15,947 nt of DNA, from NCBI GenBank assembly GCA_002296975.1, contig DBIS01000371.1, forward strand, positions 1 through 15,947. Direction: 5' to 3'. Positions 7,981-14,951 of this stretch are shown here, one piece after another. Both the position numbers and the translations under genes were made by a program. Below the pieces are notes generated by a model. It saw only the letters and a list, made by a program, of their open reading frames with translations. It was not told where the DNA came from and made no database searches. This stretch comes from Deltaproteobacteria bacterium UBA796 (lineage in GTDB: Bacteria > Myxococcota_A > UBA796). Numbering within the stretch: position 1 is the first letter of the stretch; every line of letters begins with the position of its first letter.

Positions 7981-7985
7981 GGAGG
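7981..7985 (+). promoter_or_regulatory. Ribosome binding site fixing the pdhA start
   Basis: GGAGG four bases before ATG 7990. It decides for the short form of E1-alpha rather than the open frame beginning at 7864, which would run into the argS start. Confidence 0.75.
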
Positions 7986-7989
7986 GTGT

Positions 7990-8997
7990 ATGAGCCAGTC
8001 TGAATCGCTACCGGCCAAATCGAGCTTACCCGAGATTTCTGCCACCGAGCTCACCGCCTTATACCGAGGAATGTTGCTGATCCGCAGGGTCGAGGAACTG
8101 GCAGCAAAAGCCTACACCCAACGGAAAATTCTCGGTTTTTGCCACCTTTATATCGGCCAAGAATCCGTCGCCGTAGGCGCAGCGGTCTCCACCAAAGACG
8201 ATTACTGGATGGCCGCCTACCGAGAGCACGGCCACGCGATGGCCAAGGGCGTCTCCCCCAAAGCCATGATGGCCGAGCTTTTTGGCCGCGCGACCGGTTG
8301 CTCGAAAGGGCAAGGTGGCTCGATGCACATCTTTGACAAGGCTCATAAATTTATGGGTGGCTACGGCATTGTAGGGGGCCATGTACCCTTGGCTACCGGC
8401 GTGGCTTGGGCGATCAAACAACGCAAAGAGGGCCGGGTAGCGGTCGTCTTCTTTGGCGATGGCGCCACCCACCAAGGCGCCTTCTTTGAGGCCCTTTGCC
8501 TGGCCCAACTCTATAAACTTCCAGTGGTCTTCATTTGCGAGAACAACTTTTATGCGATGGGCACGCCCCTGCATCGGCAATCTGCAGTCACGAGCCTAAA
8601 GTTTCGGGCCGACGGCGTGGGCATGGTCTCTGAGCAGTTTGAGGGCTTTGATGTTGAGGTGGTCCGAGAGCGGGTGGCAGCGGCCTCCGACTTTGCGCGC
8701 GCCGGCAAAGGGCCAGTATTGTTGGAGATCGTTACCTATCGTCACCGCGGACACTCCATGTCTGACCCGGCAAAATACCGCCCGGATGGCGAGCTTGACG
8801 AGAAGAAAAAATCCGACCCATTGGCCATCACCAAAGCGCGTTTGACCGACGATTTCGGACTGGTGGATGCAGACTTCGAAGCGATCACCGACGATGTCGA
8901 GGCCGAGGCCCAAGCAGCGTGGACATTCGCCCACGACAGCCCCATCCCCGACCCAGCCACCCTTTATGACTTCACCTACGCACCGACAGAGGCCTAA
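7990..8997 (+). CDS. pdhA: Pyruvate dehydrogenase E1 component, alpha subunit
   Basis: With E1-beta this subunit decarboxylates pyruvate using thiamine diphosphate and passes the acetyl unit to lipoyl-E2. The 335-residue protein contains the H..IGQES region, KGQGGSMHIFD, the ThDP motif starting at GDGATHQG (156-163) and ending at CENNFYAMGT (N185/N186), and the C-terminal YRHRGHSMSDP loop. Length and motifs fit the alpha2-beta2 type E1. The small acyl chain acted on is inferred from similarity to pyruvate rather than branched-chain E1 enzymes; acetoin dehydrogenase E1 is a possible alternative. The start at ATG 7990 is chosen for its GGAGG and because the preceding open frame overlaps argS. 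It heads the cluster, with pdhB starting 3 nt after its stop. Confidence 0.94.
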   Translation: MSQSESLPAKSSLPEISATELTALYRGMLLIRRVEELAAKAYTQRKILGFCHLYIGQESVAVGAAVSTKDDYWMAAYREHGHAMAKGVSPKAMMAELFGRATGCSKGQGGSMHIFDKAHKFMGGYGIVGGHVPLATGVAWAIKQRKEGRVAVVFFGDGATHQGAFFEALCLAQLYKLPVVFICENNFYAMGTPLHRQSAVTSLKFRADGVGMVSEQFEGFDVEVVRERVAAASDFARAGKGPVLLEIVTYRHRGHSMSDPAKYRPDGELDEKKKSDPLAITKARLTDDFGLVDADFEAITDDVEAEAQAAWTFAHDSPIPDPATLYDFTYAPTEA

Positions 8998-9000
8998 ACC

Positions 9001-9978
9001 ATGGCAATGATTCAGATCCGCGAAGCCTTACGCCAAGCGATGCAAGAAGAGATGCGCCGTGACGAGAGTATTTTCTTAATGGGCGAAGAGGTCGCACATT
9101 ACAACGGTGCGTACAAAGTCAGCCAAGGCATGCTCGAAGAATTCGGCGAGGACCGCGTGGTGGATACGCCGATTTCTGAAAATGGGTTCGCTGGCCTGGG
9201 TATCGGTGCGGCCATGGTCGGCATGCGGCCGATTATCGAGTTTATGACTTGGAACTTCTCCCTGGTGGCCTACGACCAAATCGTCAACAGCGCGGCCAAG
9301 ATTTACCAGATGTCAGGCGGACAGTATTCTGTCCCCATCGTCTTTCGCGGGCCCAACGGACCCGCTGAAAACTTGGGCTCTCAACACTCCACCTCGGTCG
9401 AATCCTTATTTGCCCACTTTCCAGGGCTCAAGGTGGTGACTTTTGCCACCGCCTACGACGCCAAGGGCCTGCTCAAGGCCGCCATTCGCGACCCAAACCC
9501 TGTGGTCTTTCTCGAAAGCGAGATGACATACGGCATTAAAGGTGAGGTACCGGACGAGGAGTACATCATTGAGTTGGGTAAAGCCGACATCAAGCGCTCA
9601 GGAACAGATGTGACCCTCATCACCTGGGGCAAACAACTGTTCACCGTCCAAAAAGCTGCAGAATCCTTGATGGCCCAGGGCATCGACGTAGAGATTGTCG
9701 ACTTGCGCTCTTTGCGCCCCTTGGACCACGAAACCGTCTTCAACTCCGTGGTCAAAACCGGACGGGCAGTCGTTATCCACGAAGGCTTTATCTTTGCCGG
9801 TGTGGGCGCTGAGCTCGTCTCAAGGATTCAAGAGGCTTGCTTTGATGTTTTGCAAGCGCCCGTATTGCGGGTCACCAACCGGGATGTCCCCCAACCCTAT
9901 GCCACCAATTTGGAGAAGCTGGTCTACCCCAGCGAAGACCGCATTATCGCGGCCGTCCAACAGGTCATGGAGCGATAA
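9001..9978 (+). CDS. pdhB: Pyruvate dehydrogenase E1 component, beta subunit
   Basis: This is the partner of E1-alpha; the active site forms at the subunit interface. The 325-residue protein begins with the typical IQIREALRQAMQEEM helix, then GEEVAHYNGAYKVSQG, DTPISENGFAGLGIGAA with the catalytic Glu (E60) that activates ThDP, RGPNGP and the HSTSVESLFAHFPGLKVV segment. A transketolase C-terminal domain follows (VTLITWGKQL, VEIVDLRSLRPLD, HEGFIFAGVG). No part is missing. It begins 3 nt after pdhA, with a GAGG lying in the pdhA end, and stops 2 nt before the E2 gene, so the three are almost certainly co-transcribed and translationally coupled. Confidence 0.95.
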   Translation: MAMIQIREALRQAMQEEMRRDESIFLMGEEVAHYNGAYKVSQGMLEEFGEDRVVDTPISENGFAGLGIGAAMVGMRPIIEFMTWNFSLVAYDQIVNSAAKIYQMSGGQYSVPIVFRGPNGPAENLGSQHSTSVESLFAHFPGLKVVTFATAYDAKGLLKAAIRDPNPVVFLESEMTYGIKGEVPDEEYIIELGKADIKRSGTDVTLITWGKQLFTVQKAAESLMAQGIDVEIVDLRSLRPLDHETVFNSVVKTGRAVVIHEGFIFAGVGAELVSRIQEACFDVLQAPVLRVTNRDVPQPYATNLEKLVYPSEDRIIAAVQQVMER

Positions 9979-9980
9979 TC

Positions 9981-11333
9981 ATGGCTGAATTTTTCGAAAT
10001 GCCACAAGCCTCACCCACCATGGAAGTGGGAACCGTCCTCGCCTGGAAGAAGGCCGAAGGCGACAGCCTAAAGCCCCAAGATGTCCTCGCTGAGGTCGAA
10101 ACCGATAAAGCGGCCATGGAGATCGAGGTCTTTGACGCCTGCGTATTGCTCAAGATTCTCGCTGAGACCGGTGCTCAGGTACCCGCCGGCGAGCCCATCG
10201 CGATTTTGGGCAACAATAAGGATGAGGATATTTCTGGGCTGTTGGCTGAATATGAGGCGCGCAAGGCGGCTCCAAAAACCAAGCCCACCCCAGCAGTGAC
10301 AGCGGCACCGAGCGCAATCAATCCATCAGCCCAAAGCTCAACAGCGCCGACCCAAACCGGCATCACCCCGTTTTCTTGGGCTGGAAAGACAGTCAACAGC
10401 GCCATCATGGAGATGCCTCAGTTTGCTATCGTACTGCCCACATCTAGCCCGGGTGCACAACCCCTACCCGCAGGGAAAGTCCGTAGCTCCCCAGCTGCTC
10501 GGGCGGCTGCTCGGCGTACAGGGGTCAACCTTGGGGCAGTCATGGGCACGGGGCCTCGAAACCGGGTGACCCGCGCAGATGTGATGCGTCACGCAGCAGG
10601 CGTCCCCGCCCAGGCTCCTCCAGCCCCACCCGTACGCGCAATCCCGCTCCCCACAGCAAATCCCGGCGACACTGTCGTTCCAAACAGCAATATGCGGAAT
10701 ATCATCGCCAAACGCCTGAAGGCCGCTCACGACGATGCACCCGTGTTTTTCCTGACCCGCCAGTTTGATTGCGATGCGATGGTCGCCTTTCGCGATGCGC
10801 TCAAGGCCAAGGGCCAAAAGCTTTCGTACAACGACATCATTATCGCTGCGTGTGGCCGTGCCCTTCGCGATATCCCAGAAATCAATGCCGCTTGGGCGGA
10901 CGACGCGATTATCCAAAGATCAGCCGTCGACATCGGCATGGCTGTGGCGCTTCCAGGCGGTCTCATCACCCCAGTTATTCGAGGTGCTGATACCAAGTCA
11001 TTGGCCGATATCGCAGCCGACACCCGCGCCCTCGCCGCCAAAGCCAAAAACGGAAAACTTGGCCCCACGGAATACACAGGCTCGAGCTTCACCATCTCAA
11101 ACCTGGGGATGAAAGGCATCGCGCACTTTACAGCCATCCTCAACCCACCAGAGGCATGCATTTTGGCTGTCGGCGCCATGGCCCACACACCTGTTGTCAA
11201 AGACGGGGCTCTCAGCGTCGGATACAGAATCTCTGTGACCCTCACCTGTGATCACCGGGTGGTCGACGGCGCGCTTGGTGCAGACTTCCTTAGCGCCGTG
11301 GCTGGCTACATTTCAGACCCATCGCGCATTTGA
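9981..11333 (+). CDS. pdhC: Dihydrolipoamide acetyltransferase, pyruvate dehydrogenase E2
   Basis: This is the core of the complex; it transfers acetyl from lipoyl to CoA. The 450-residue protein has one N-terminal lipoyl domain with the modified lysine K43 in VETDKAAME, and an Ala/Pro/Thr-rich flexible linker (about 94-127). A peripheral-subunit-binding domain follows (about 168-205, VRSSPAARAAARRTGV and GTGPRNRVTRADV), then a second Ala/Pro linker, and a catalytic domain from about 222 to the end with active-site DHRVVDG (H425, D429). Everything needed for activity is present. Acetyl rather than other acyl specificity is inferred from the neighbouring E1 genes. E3 (lipoamide dehydrogenase) is not encoded in the window. 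The start lies 2 nt after the pdhB stop. Confidence 0.94.
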   Translation: MAEFFEMPQASPTMEVGTVLAWKKAEGDSLKPQDVLAEVETDKAAMEIEVFDACVLLKILAETGAQVPAGEPIAILGNNKDEDISGLLAEYEARKAAPKTKPTPAVTAAPSAINPSAQSSTAPTQTGITPFSWAGKTVNSAIMEMPQFAIVLPTSSPGAQPLPAGKVRSSPAARAAARRTGVNLGAVMGTGPRNRVTRADVMRHAAGVPAQAPPAPPVRAIPLPTANPGDTVVPNSNMRNIIAKRLKAAHDDAPVFFLTRQFDCDAMVAFRDALKAKGQKLSYNDIIIAACGRALRDIPEINAAWADDAIIQRSAVDIGMAVALPGGLITPVIRGADTKSLADIAADTRALAAKAKNGKLGPTEYTGSSFTISNLGMKGIAHFTAILNPPEACILAVGAMAHTPVVKDGALSVGYRISVTLTCDHRVVDGALGADFLSAVAGYISDPSRI

Positions 11334-11335
11334 AC

Positions 11336-11668
11336 ATGCGCATGCCGCTCCTCGCTTTGGCGATGGCTGCCGGGCTGTACACCGCCGCCTTTCGCGCGTG
11401 GACATGGCCTGAGCAGGTGAGAAAGCGGACATTGATCGTTATCGCCGAGCCGGGCACCAAAGTCGAGATTGCTCAAGGGCCACAAACCCATAGCACCACC
11501 CAGGGGGTTCATACTTGGACGGTGGCCCCCGGCCCACTCACCCTTGTGGTCAACATCGATTCAGATCCCCCACGCTCAGTACCCCTCAACATCCCAGTGG
11601 GTATCGGCGGGCTCATGGTCGAGATCAGCTTGAATGACGATGGAGATGTCCAGTTGGGCTACTTCTGA
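11336..11668 (+). CDS. Small membrane-anchored or exported protein at the end of the pdh cluster
   Basis: I do not recognise the family. The 110-residue product starts with a short hydrophobic segment (MRMPLLALAMAAGLYTAAF) that could be a signal anchor or cleavable signal. It continues as an apparently all-beta domain (RTLIVIAEPGTKVEIA, VHTWTVAPGPLTLVVNI, LMVEISLNDDGDVQLGYF). The strand pattern and the Pro-Gly turn vaguely recall a PEGA-like carbohydrate- or surface-binding module, but this is weak. The ATG at 11336 is chosen; a TTG at 11330 overlapping the E2 stop as TTGA, or the ATG at 11342, are alternatives, and none has a strong Shine-Dalgarno. It starts 2 nt after the E2 stop and so probably shares its transcript. 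Its last 10 bases overlap the end of the flavin-reductase gene on the other strand. Confidence 0.6.
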   Translation: MRMPLLALAMAAGLYTAAFRAWTWPEQVRKRTLIVIAEPGTKVEIAQGPQTHSTTQGVHTWTVAPGPLTLVVNIDSDPPRSVPLNIPVGIGGLMVEISLNDDGDVQLGYF

Positions 11669-12267
11669 GCCTTGGCGCTAAACACTTCACCGATCCGACA
11701 ATAATCAGCGCCACCCAAGCGAGCAATGGGATCTAAGACCCCCAAGTCGACCACGCGGTGCCCTTTTTCATCGATGCGAATCACCGCAGGATCGAAATGG
11801 TAGCGAGACACTTCGCCCACCAACAAATGAGTCGAACCCATGTCGTGTTGATGAACCAAACGACACTCCATGGTCGCCAATGCCTCTGCCGGACGGGGTG
11901 CTAAAACCGTGTCGGCGGCCACAGCTGGGATCTCGACCGCCTCAAACTCAGAGACATCCGGTGGCCACGGCAAACTCGAGGAGACCATCGCATCAAGGTG
12001 GGAAAATGAGACCAACGACACCGTGAAATGCCCAGTGGCCAAAATATTGACTGCGGTATCCTTGAGGGCCCCGCCCCGTCCACGGGCCACCGAAATGGCG
12101 ATGGAGGGGGGCTGGGTTGACACCCCCATAAAAAAGGAAAAAGGTGCAAGGTTGTCGACACCACTCTTAGATCGTGAGCCGACCCAAGCAATCGGACGTG
12201 GAACAATCAATGAGGTGGCCAGCTTGTACGCCTCTAGCGCACCGAGCTCTGGTGGATTGATAACCAT
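11659..12267 (-). CDS. Flavin reductase-like FMN-binding split-barrel protein
   Basis: This 202-residue protein belongs to the flavin-reductase-like (DIM6/NTAB) group. The N-terminus carries the typical YKLATSLIVPRPIAWVGSRS (about 14-33), then NLAPFSFF, QPPSIAISV, KDTAVNIL and FTVSLVS, which line the FMN site in this fold. Members bind FMN and reduce flavin with NAD(P)H or act as stand-alone oxidoreductases; the substrate cannot be read from sequence. The frame opens at 12321, but I choose ATG 12267 because it places PRPIAW at the usual distance from the N-terminus and avoids overlap with the divergent gene at 12305. No Shine-Dalgarno is clear at any candidate start (12321, 12306, 12285, 12267). 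Its 3' end overlaps the pdh-cluster small gene by 10 bp. Confidence 0.85.
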   Translation of the reverse strand: MVINPPELGALEAYKLATSLIVPRPIAWVGSRSKSGVDNLAPFSFFMGVSTQPPSIAISVARGRGGALKDTAVNILATGHFTVSLVSFSHLDAMVSSSLPWPPDVSEFEAVEIPAVAADTVLAPRPAEALATMECRLVHQHDMGSTHLLVGEVSRYHFDPAVIRIDEKGHRVVDLGVLDPIARLGGADYCRIGEVFSAKAQK

Positions 12268-12304
12268 CGGCACACAGTATCCCATGGCCGGATAGAGGGT
12301 AAGC
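12268..12304. promoter_or_regulatory. Very short divergent spacer
   Basis: Only 37 bases separate the preferred starts of the flavin-reductase-like gene and the small plus-strand gene, so at least one promoter must lie inside the opposite coding region. The spacer contains GAGGG (12295-12299), five bases before ATG 12305, a good ribosome binding site for the plus-strand gene. Confidence 0.5.
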
Positions 12305-12628
12305 ATGTTGTGGATGTTCATTGCCTGTACAGTCGGTTCTTCCGGCCCCGCTCACCCAGGTAGCCAAAGCGCTACCGAGGCCAAAGCCATGGCTGACGTT
12401 GCGGCCATCGCGGGTGAAATGGCCAATCGCGCCCGAGAACTCGAGGCGGCGACTGCCTCATCGAGAAATGCGATTGATGCCGGCGGAAACAAACTCACAG
12501 AGCAAGAAAAAATCAACCAAATCATGGATGATTTACTGCAAATGAACGCCACACTCCAAGATGAACATGCCGCCTTAGAGCAACGCCTTAAACTGAAGGG
12601 TCAATCGACGGACGCCACCAACGAGTAG
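12305..12628 (+). CDS. Small helical putative lipoprotein
   Basis: The family is not recognised. The 107-residue product starts MLWMFIACTVGSSGP. FIAC resembles a lipobox with the acylated cysteine at position 8, though the signal is very short and lacks an N-terminal positive charge, so export is uncertain. From about residue 27 the protein is almost entirely predicted helix with heptad-like spacing (IAGEMANRARELEAATASS, then INQIMDDLLQMNATLQDEHA), which suggests a coiled coil. In its favour as a real gene are GAGGG at good spacing before the ATG and a composition unlike a shadow of the opposite strand, which has no gene over most of its length. It is divergent from the flavin-reductase-like gene, and its last 28 bp overlap the end of the M28-like gene. 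Confidence 0.65.
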   Translation: MLWMFIACTVGSSGPAHPGSQSATEAKAMADVAAIAGEMANRARELEAATASSRNAIDAGGNKLTEQEKINQIMDDLLQMNATLQDEHAALEQRLKLKGQSTDATNE

Positions 12629-13302
12629 ACCTCTTCGAGCCGTTTTAAAATGGTCCCGTAATCCAGTTGCCCGATGTCATCGGAAATGCCCGGCGTGAGT
12701 GGACCTGAATGCAGCAATCGAGAGCGCACGGGCCCCAACACCGGCCCATGTTCAACCCTGAGCTTGGTGCCGGTCAATGTGCCTAGGGTAAACGACTCCA
12801 GAACCTGCTGATAGGGCACAGGCCCACTGGAAACGAAGCCTTTCAATCCTCCGGCCTGGGGAATCACGCAAAAATACAAGCTGTGCATCGGAGCGTCCGG
12901 TCCCTGGAATGTTGCGACCAAACTCAGCAAGCCTGTAATGGGTATGGCGGATACCGTTCCAATGCCGGGGTCGAGGGCCGCAACCACCACGGCCTGCTCA
13001 CCGCTTCCAGGCTTCACACCGCAAATCATCTCGCCCACGCTCGGGCCAAGGTTTCTCCGAAAACCATCCTCAAACGCCGGCTTTAGACCATAATAGCCCA
13101 TCCTTCTGGCGATGTACTTTGCCACCCGCCGGGCGCCCGAGCTGCCTGGGACTCGCCCGCCAATTCTGGGGTCGGTCATATGCCATAAATCGCGCTTGAT
13201 GGTGGCCTGGTTCATCATGGAAATGCCACCACGCGGAAGCCTCACACCCAGTTTTTCGGCATCGCAACCCACCGAGAACACCACCATCAAAATAAGCCAC
13301 AT
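12601..13302 (-). CDS. M28-peptidase-like lipoprotein lacking catalytic residues
   Basis: The 233-residue protein begins with a hydrophobic stretch ending in VFSVGC, a plausible though imperfect lipobox (Ser at -3) with C13 and Asp at +2. Residues about 35-82 read like the start of M28 aminopeptidases: a helix, then MTDPRIGGRVPGSSGARRVAKYI and MGYYGLKPAF. The next block (AVVVAALDPGIG) falls where M28 enzymes have the metal ligand motif AH.D, and IPQAGGLKGF falls where they have the EE.GL.GS acid pair. The metal-binding His/Asp and catalytic Glu are absent. The chain is also shorter than usual. I infer a non-enzymatic scaffold or binding protein derived from M28; assignment to the family is moderate. 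The ATG lies 1 nt after the SDR stop, so the two are probably co-translated. Confidence 0.7.
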   Translation of the reverse strand: MWLILMVVFSVGCDAEKLGVRLPRGGISMMNQATIKRDLWHMTDPRIGGRVPGSSGARRVAKYIARRMGYYGLKPAFEDGFRRNLGPSVGEMICGVKPGSGEQAVVVAALDPGIGTVSAIPITGLLSLVATFQGPDAPMHSLYFCVIPQAGGLKGFVSSGPVPYQQVLESFTLGTLTGTKLRVEHGPVLGPVRSRLLHSGPLTPGISDDIGQLDYGTILKRLEEVYSLVASVD

Positions 13303-13303
13303 G

Positions 13304-14308
13304 CTAACAATATCCCCGTCGCTGGAACCACGCTAAGGCCGCGGAAACCCCCGAGCGGATGGGCGTTGGGACCAGGCCAAGCTCAGCACGTGCACGGGCA
13401 TCACTGCGATAACGGTCAGCCTGCATCGCAGACAAGACATGGCGATTAAGACCTGCAAAGCGGTGGGCATCGAAGCGGCTTCCAACCCGCCCTATCAGCC
13501 CCGCGGCACGGGTCAAGGCCGGCGGTAAAGGCAACATAGGCGGTCGACGTCCGACGCATTCAGCGATGATGCCCAAAAACTCGCGATAGCTCAAATTATG
13601 ACTTCCGAGCAGATACCGACGCCCAGCTTGGCCGCGCTCCATCGCCAACAAATGCCCCGTCGCACAGTCGGCTGCAGTCTGAAAGCACTTTCCGCCCATG
13701 GGGTAAAATGGGATGGGGTGGCGGGCCATGCTGACCACCATTTGTCCAGATGTTGGCTTTACGTCATAGGGTCCGATTATGAAATCGGGGTTCACTATCA
13801 CCCCCTCGATATCGGGAGCTGCCAACACCACCTGCTCACCAGCAAGCTTGGTGTCATGATAATCCCGCAATGCACCGCGGTGGCCATATGCCGCAGTCGG
13901 ATCGAGAGCGCTATCCTCGTTGCCTGGTACACCCAGGGGCCCAAACCCTACCGTAATCGACGAAGAGCACAAGACCACTCTGGGTACGCCCCCGCGGGCT
14001 GCAGCGGTACAGAGCGAACGGGTAGCATCGACATGAACCGTTTTCATCCTGGCCTGTCCACCCGCAGAAGGATCAAAGATACCGGCCAAATGGAAGAGGC
14101 CATCACAGCCTTTGAGCGCGCTGGCTAACGCGTCGATATGGGCGGTGTCGTCCCGGTATAAAGCCACAGACTTGAGCCTTAAATCAAGCCCTTCCAGCAA
14201 AGCATTGGGCTTGCGAATCAGGGCGACCACCTCATGACCCTCAGCCAAAAGCGTCCGCACCAAGTTTGCTCCCAAAAATCCGGTTGCCCCTGTGACAGCG
14301 TAGCGCAT
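13304..14308 (-). CDS. Extended SDR NAD(P)-dependent epimerase/reductase
   Basis: This 334-residue protein has a Rossmann fold with the nucleotide-binding TGATGFLG (residues 6-13) and the downstream FHLAG motif. The active site is S115/S116 followed by Y150-X3-K154 in YHDTK. The substrate half contains NPDFIIGPYDVKP and a C-terminal helical region. The general pattern is that of dihydroflavonol-4-reductase-like and hopanoid-associated sugar-epimerase-like proteins. The true substrate (sugar nucleotide, sterol or other carbonyl) cannot be decided, so I give no symbol. The start is well supported: AGAGG lies five bases before ATG 14308. It is divergent from the nfu gene and sits 1 nt upstream of the M28-like lipoprotein gene. 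Confidence 0.88.
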   Translation of the reverse strand: MRYAVTGATGFLGANLVRTLLAEGHEVVALIRKPNALLEGLDLRLKSVALYRDDTAHIDALASALKGCDGLFHLAGIFDPSAGGQARMKTVHVDATRSLCTAAARGGVPRVVLCSSSITVGFGPLGVPGNEDSALDPTAAYGHRGALRDYHDTKLAGEQVVLAAPDIEGVIVNPDFIIGPYDVKPTSGQMVVSMARHPIPFYPMGGKCFQTAADCATGHLLAMERGQAGRRYLLGSHNLSYREFLGIIAECVGRRPPMLPLPPALTRAAGLIGRVGSRFDAHRFAGLNRHVLSAMQADRYRSDARARAELGLVPTPIRSGVSAALAWFQRRGYC

Positions 14309-14390
14309 TCAAACCTCTGTTAAGACGGCATATTGACCCAATTCGGGATAGCTTAACAAACCACCATGTGGCAACCAGGAAACATCCATT
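14309..14390. promoter_or_regulatory. Divergent intergenic region, SDR / nfu
   Basis: These 82 bases hold the start signals of two divergent genes. Minus-strand AGAGG (14318-14314) is the SDR ribosome binding site. On the same strand TTGTTA, 18 nt, CAATAT is a weak sigma-70-like candidate for the SDR gene. On the plus strand AGGA about ten bases before ATG 14391 is a weak ribosome binding site for nfu. Confidence 0.4.
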
Positions 14391-14951
14391 ATGTCTTTCA
14401 ATACTTCGATCCCGGTAGATACTGTCCCGACCCCCAATCCTGACGCCATCATGCTGAAGGTACAGGAAACTTTGGTCCCAACAGGCACCCACGAGTTTGG
14501 ACTCAGCGACAACACCGATGATGCCCCATTAGCCAGAGCCCTCCTGGAAATAGATGGCCTTGAGCTTGTGCTCATCGCACCCCGTTTTGTCACGCTTCGC
14601 AAAGCCTCTATCTCTGAATGGCCCGATCTCATCCCTTTGGCCAAAGAGGCCATGCGCGGCTTTATTCAATCTGGCGAAATGGCCGTCTTCGACAAATCTG
14701 GAGACATCGACCCTGCCCAACGGGGTGAAATCGAGGGAAGAATCATCACGCTCTTAGATGATGAAATTCGGCCAGCAGTCGCCATGGATGGCGGCGACAT
14801 CACCTTCGTTAGCTTTGAAAATGGCGTCGTTTTGGTTCAAATGAGTGGCGCTTGCGGCTCTTGCCCTTCAGCCACATCCACCCTCAAAATGGGCGTGGAG
14901 CGGTTGTTGATGGAAGAGATCCCCGAAGTCACCGCGGTTGAGCAAGTCTAA
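14391..14951 (+). CDS. NFU1/NfuA-type iron-sulfur cluster carrier
   Basis: This 186-residue protein has two domains. The N-terminal Nfu_N-like half (about 13-90; TPNPDAIMLKVQETL, APLARALLEIDGLELV, FVTLRKASISEWPDL) precedes a C-terminal NifU-like domain (about 112-186; IRPAVAMDGGDITFV). The cluster-binding CGSCPSA motif (C155, C158) is intact. Such proteins bind a 4Fe-4S cluster, usually as dimers through the CxxC, and hand it to client enzymes. In the mitochondrial homologue NFU1 the key client is lipoyl synthase, which makes the cofactor of PDH E2. A similar role here is inference, though a lipoyl-E2 gene lies about 3 kb away. The stop overlaps by 4 bp the end of the HD phosphohydrolase gene on the other strand. 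Confidence 0.9.
   Translation: MSFNTSIPVDTVPTPNPDAIMLKVQETLVPTGTHEFGLSDNTDDAPLARALLEIDGLELVLIAPRFVTLRKASISEWPDLIPLAKEAMRGFIQSGEMAVFDKSGDIDPAQRGEIEGRIITLLDDEIRPAVAMDGGDITFVSFENGVVLVQMSGACGSCPSATSTLKMGVERLLMEEIPEVTAVEQV

Larger units (their letters stand above)
7881..7989. promoter_or_regulatory. Divergent intergenic region, argS / pdhA
   Basis: These 109 bases separate argS from pdhA once both starts are corrected. The region contains both ribosome binding sites and an imperfect inverted repeat (CCCTTCCC, loop, GGGAGGG, about 7938-7957) that could form a small hairpin or operator. No confident -10/-35 pair could be picked by eye on either strand. Confidence 0.45.

Noticed and set aside
8059..8580. 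173-codon open frame on the minus strand
   Set aside because: It lies entirely inside pdhA, whose motifs are unmistakable; the antisense product has no recognisable domain.
10727..11245. 172-codon minus-strand frame inside the E2 gene
   Set aside because: It is antisense to the E2 catalytic domain; no motif or start signal supports it.
13598..14128. 176-codon open frame on the plus strand
   Set aside because: It is a shadow of the SDR gene with a composition typical of antisense frames and no ribosome binding site.
14309..14653. 114-codon minus-strand frame abutting the SDR start
   Set aside because: It is mostly antisense to nfu, whose Nfu_N and CxxC features are clear. The AGAGG at 14314-14318 better serves the SDR start.
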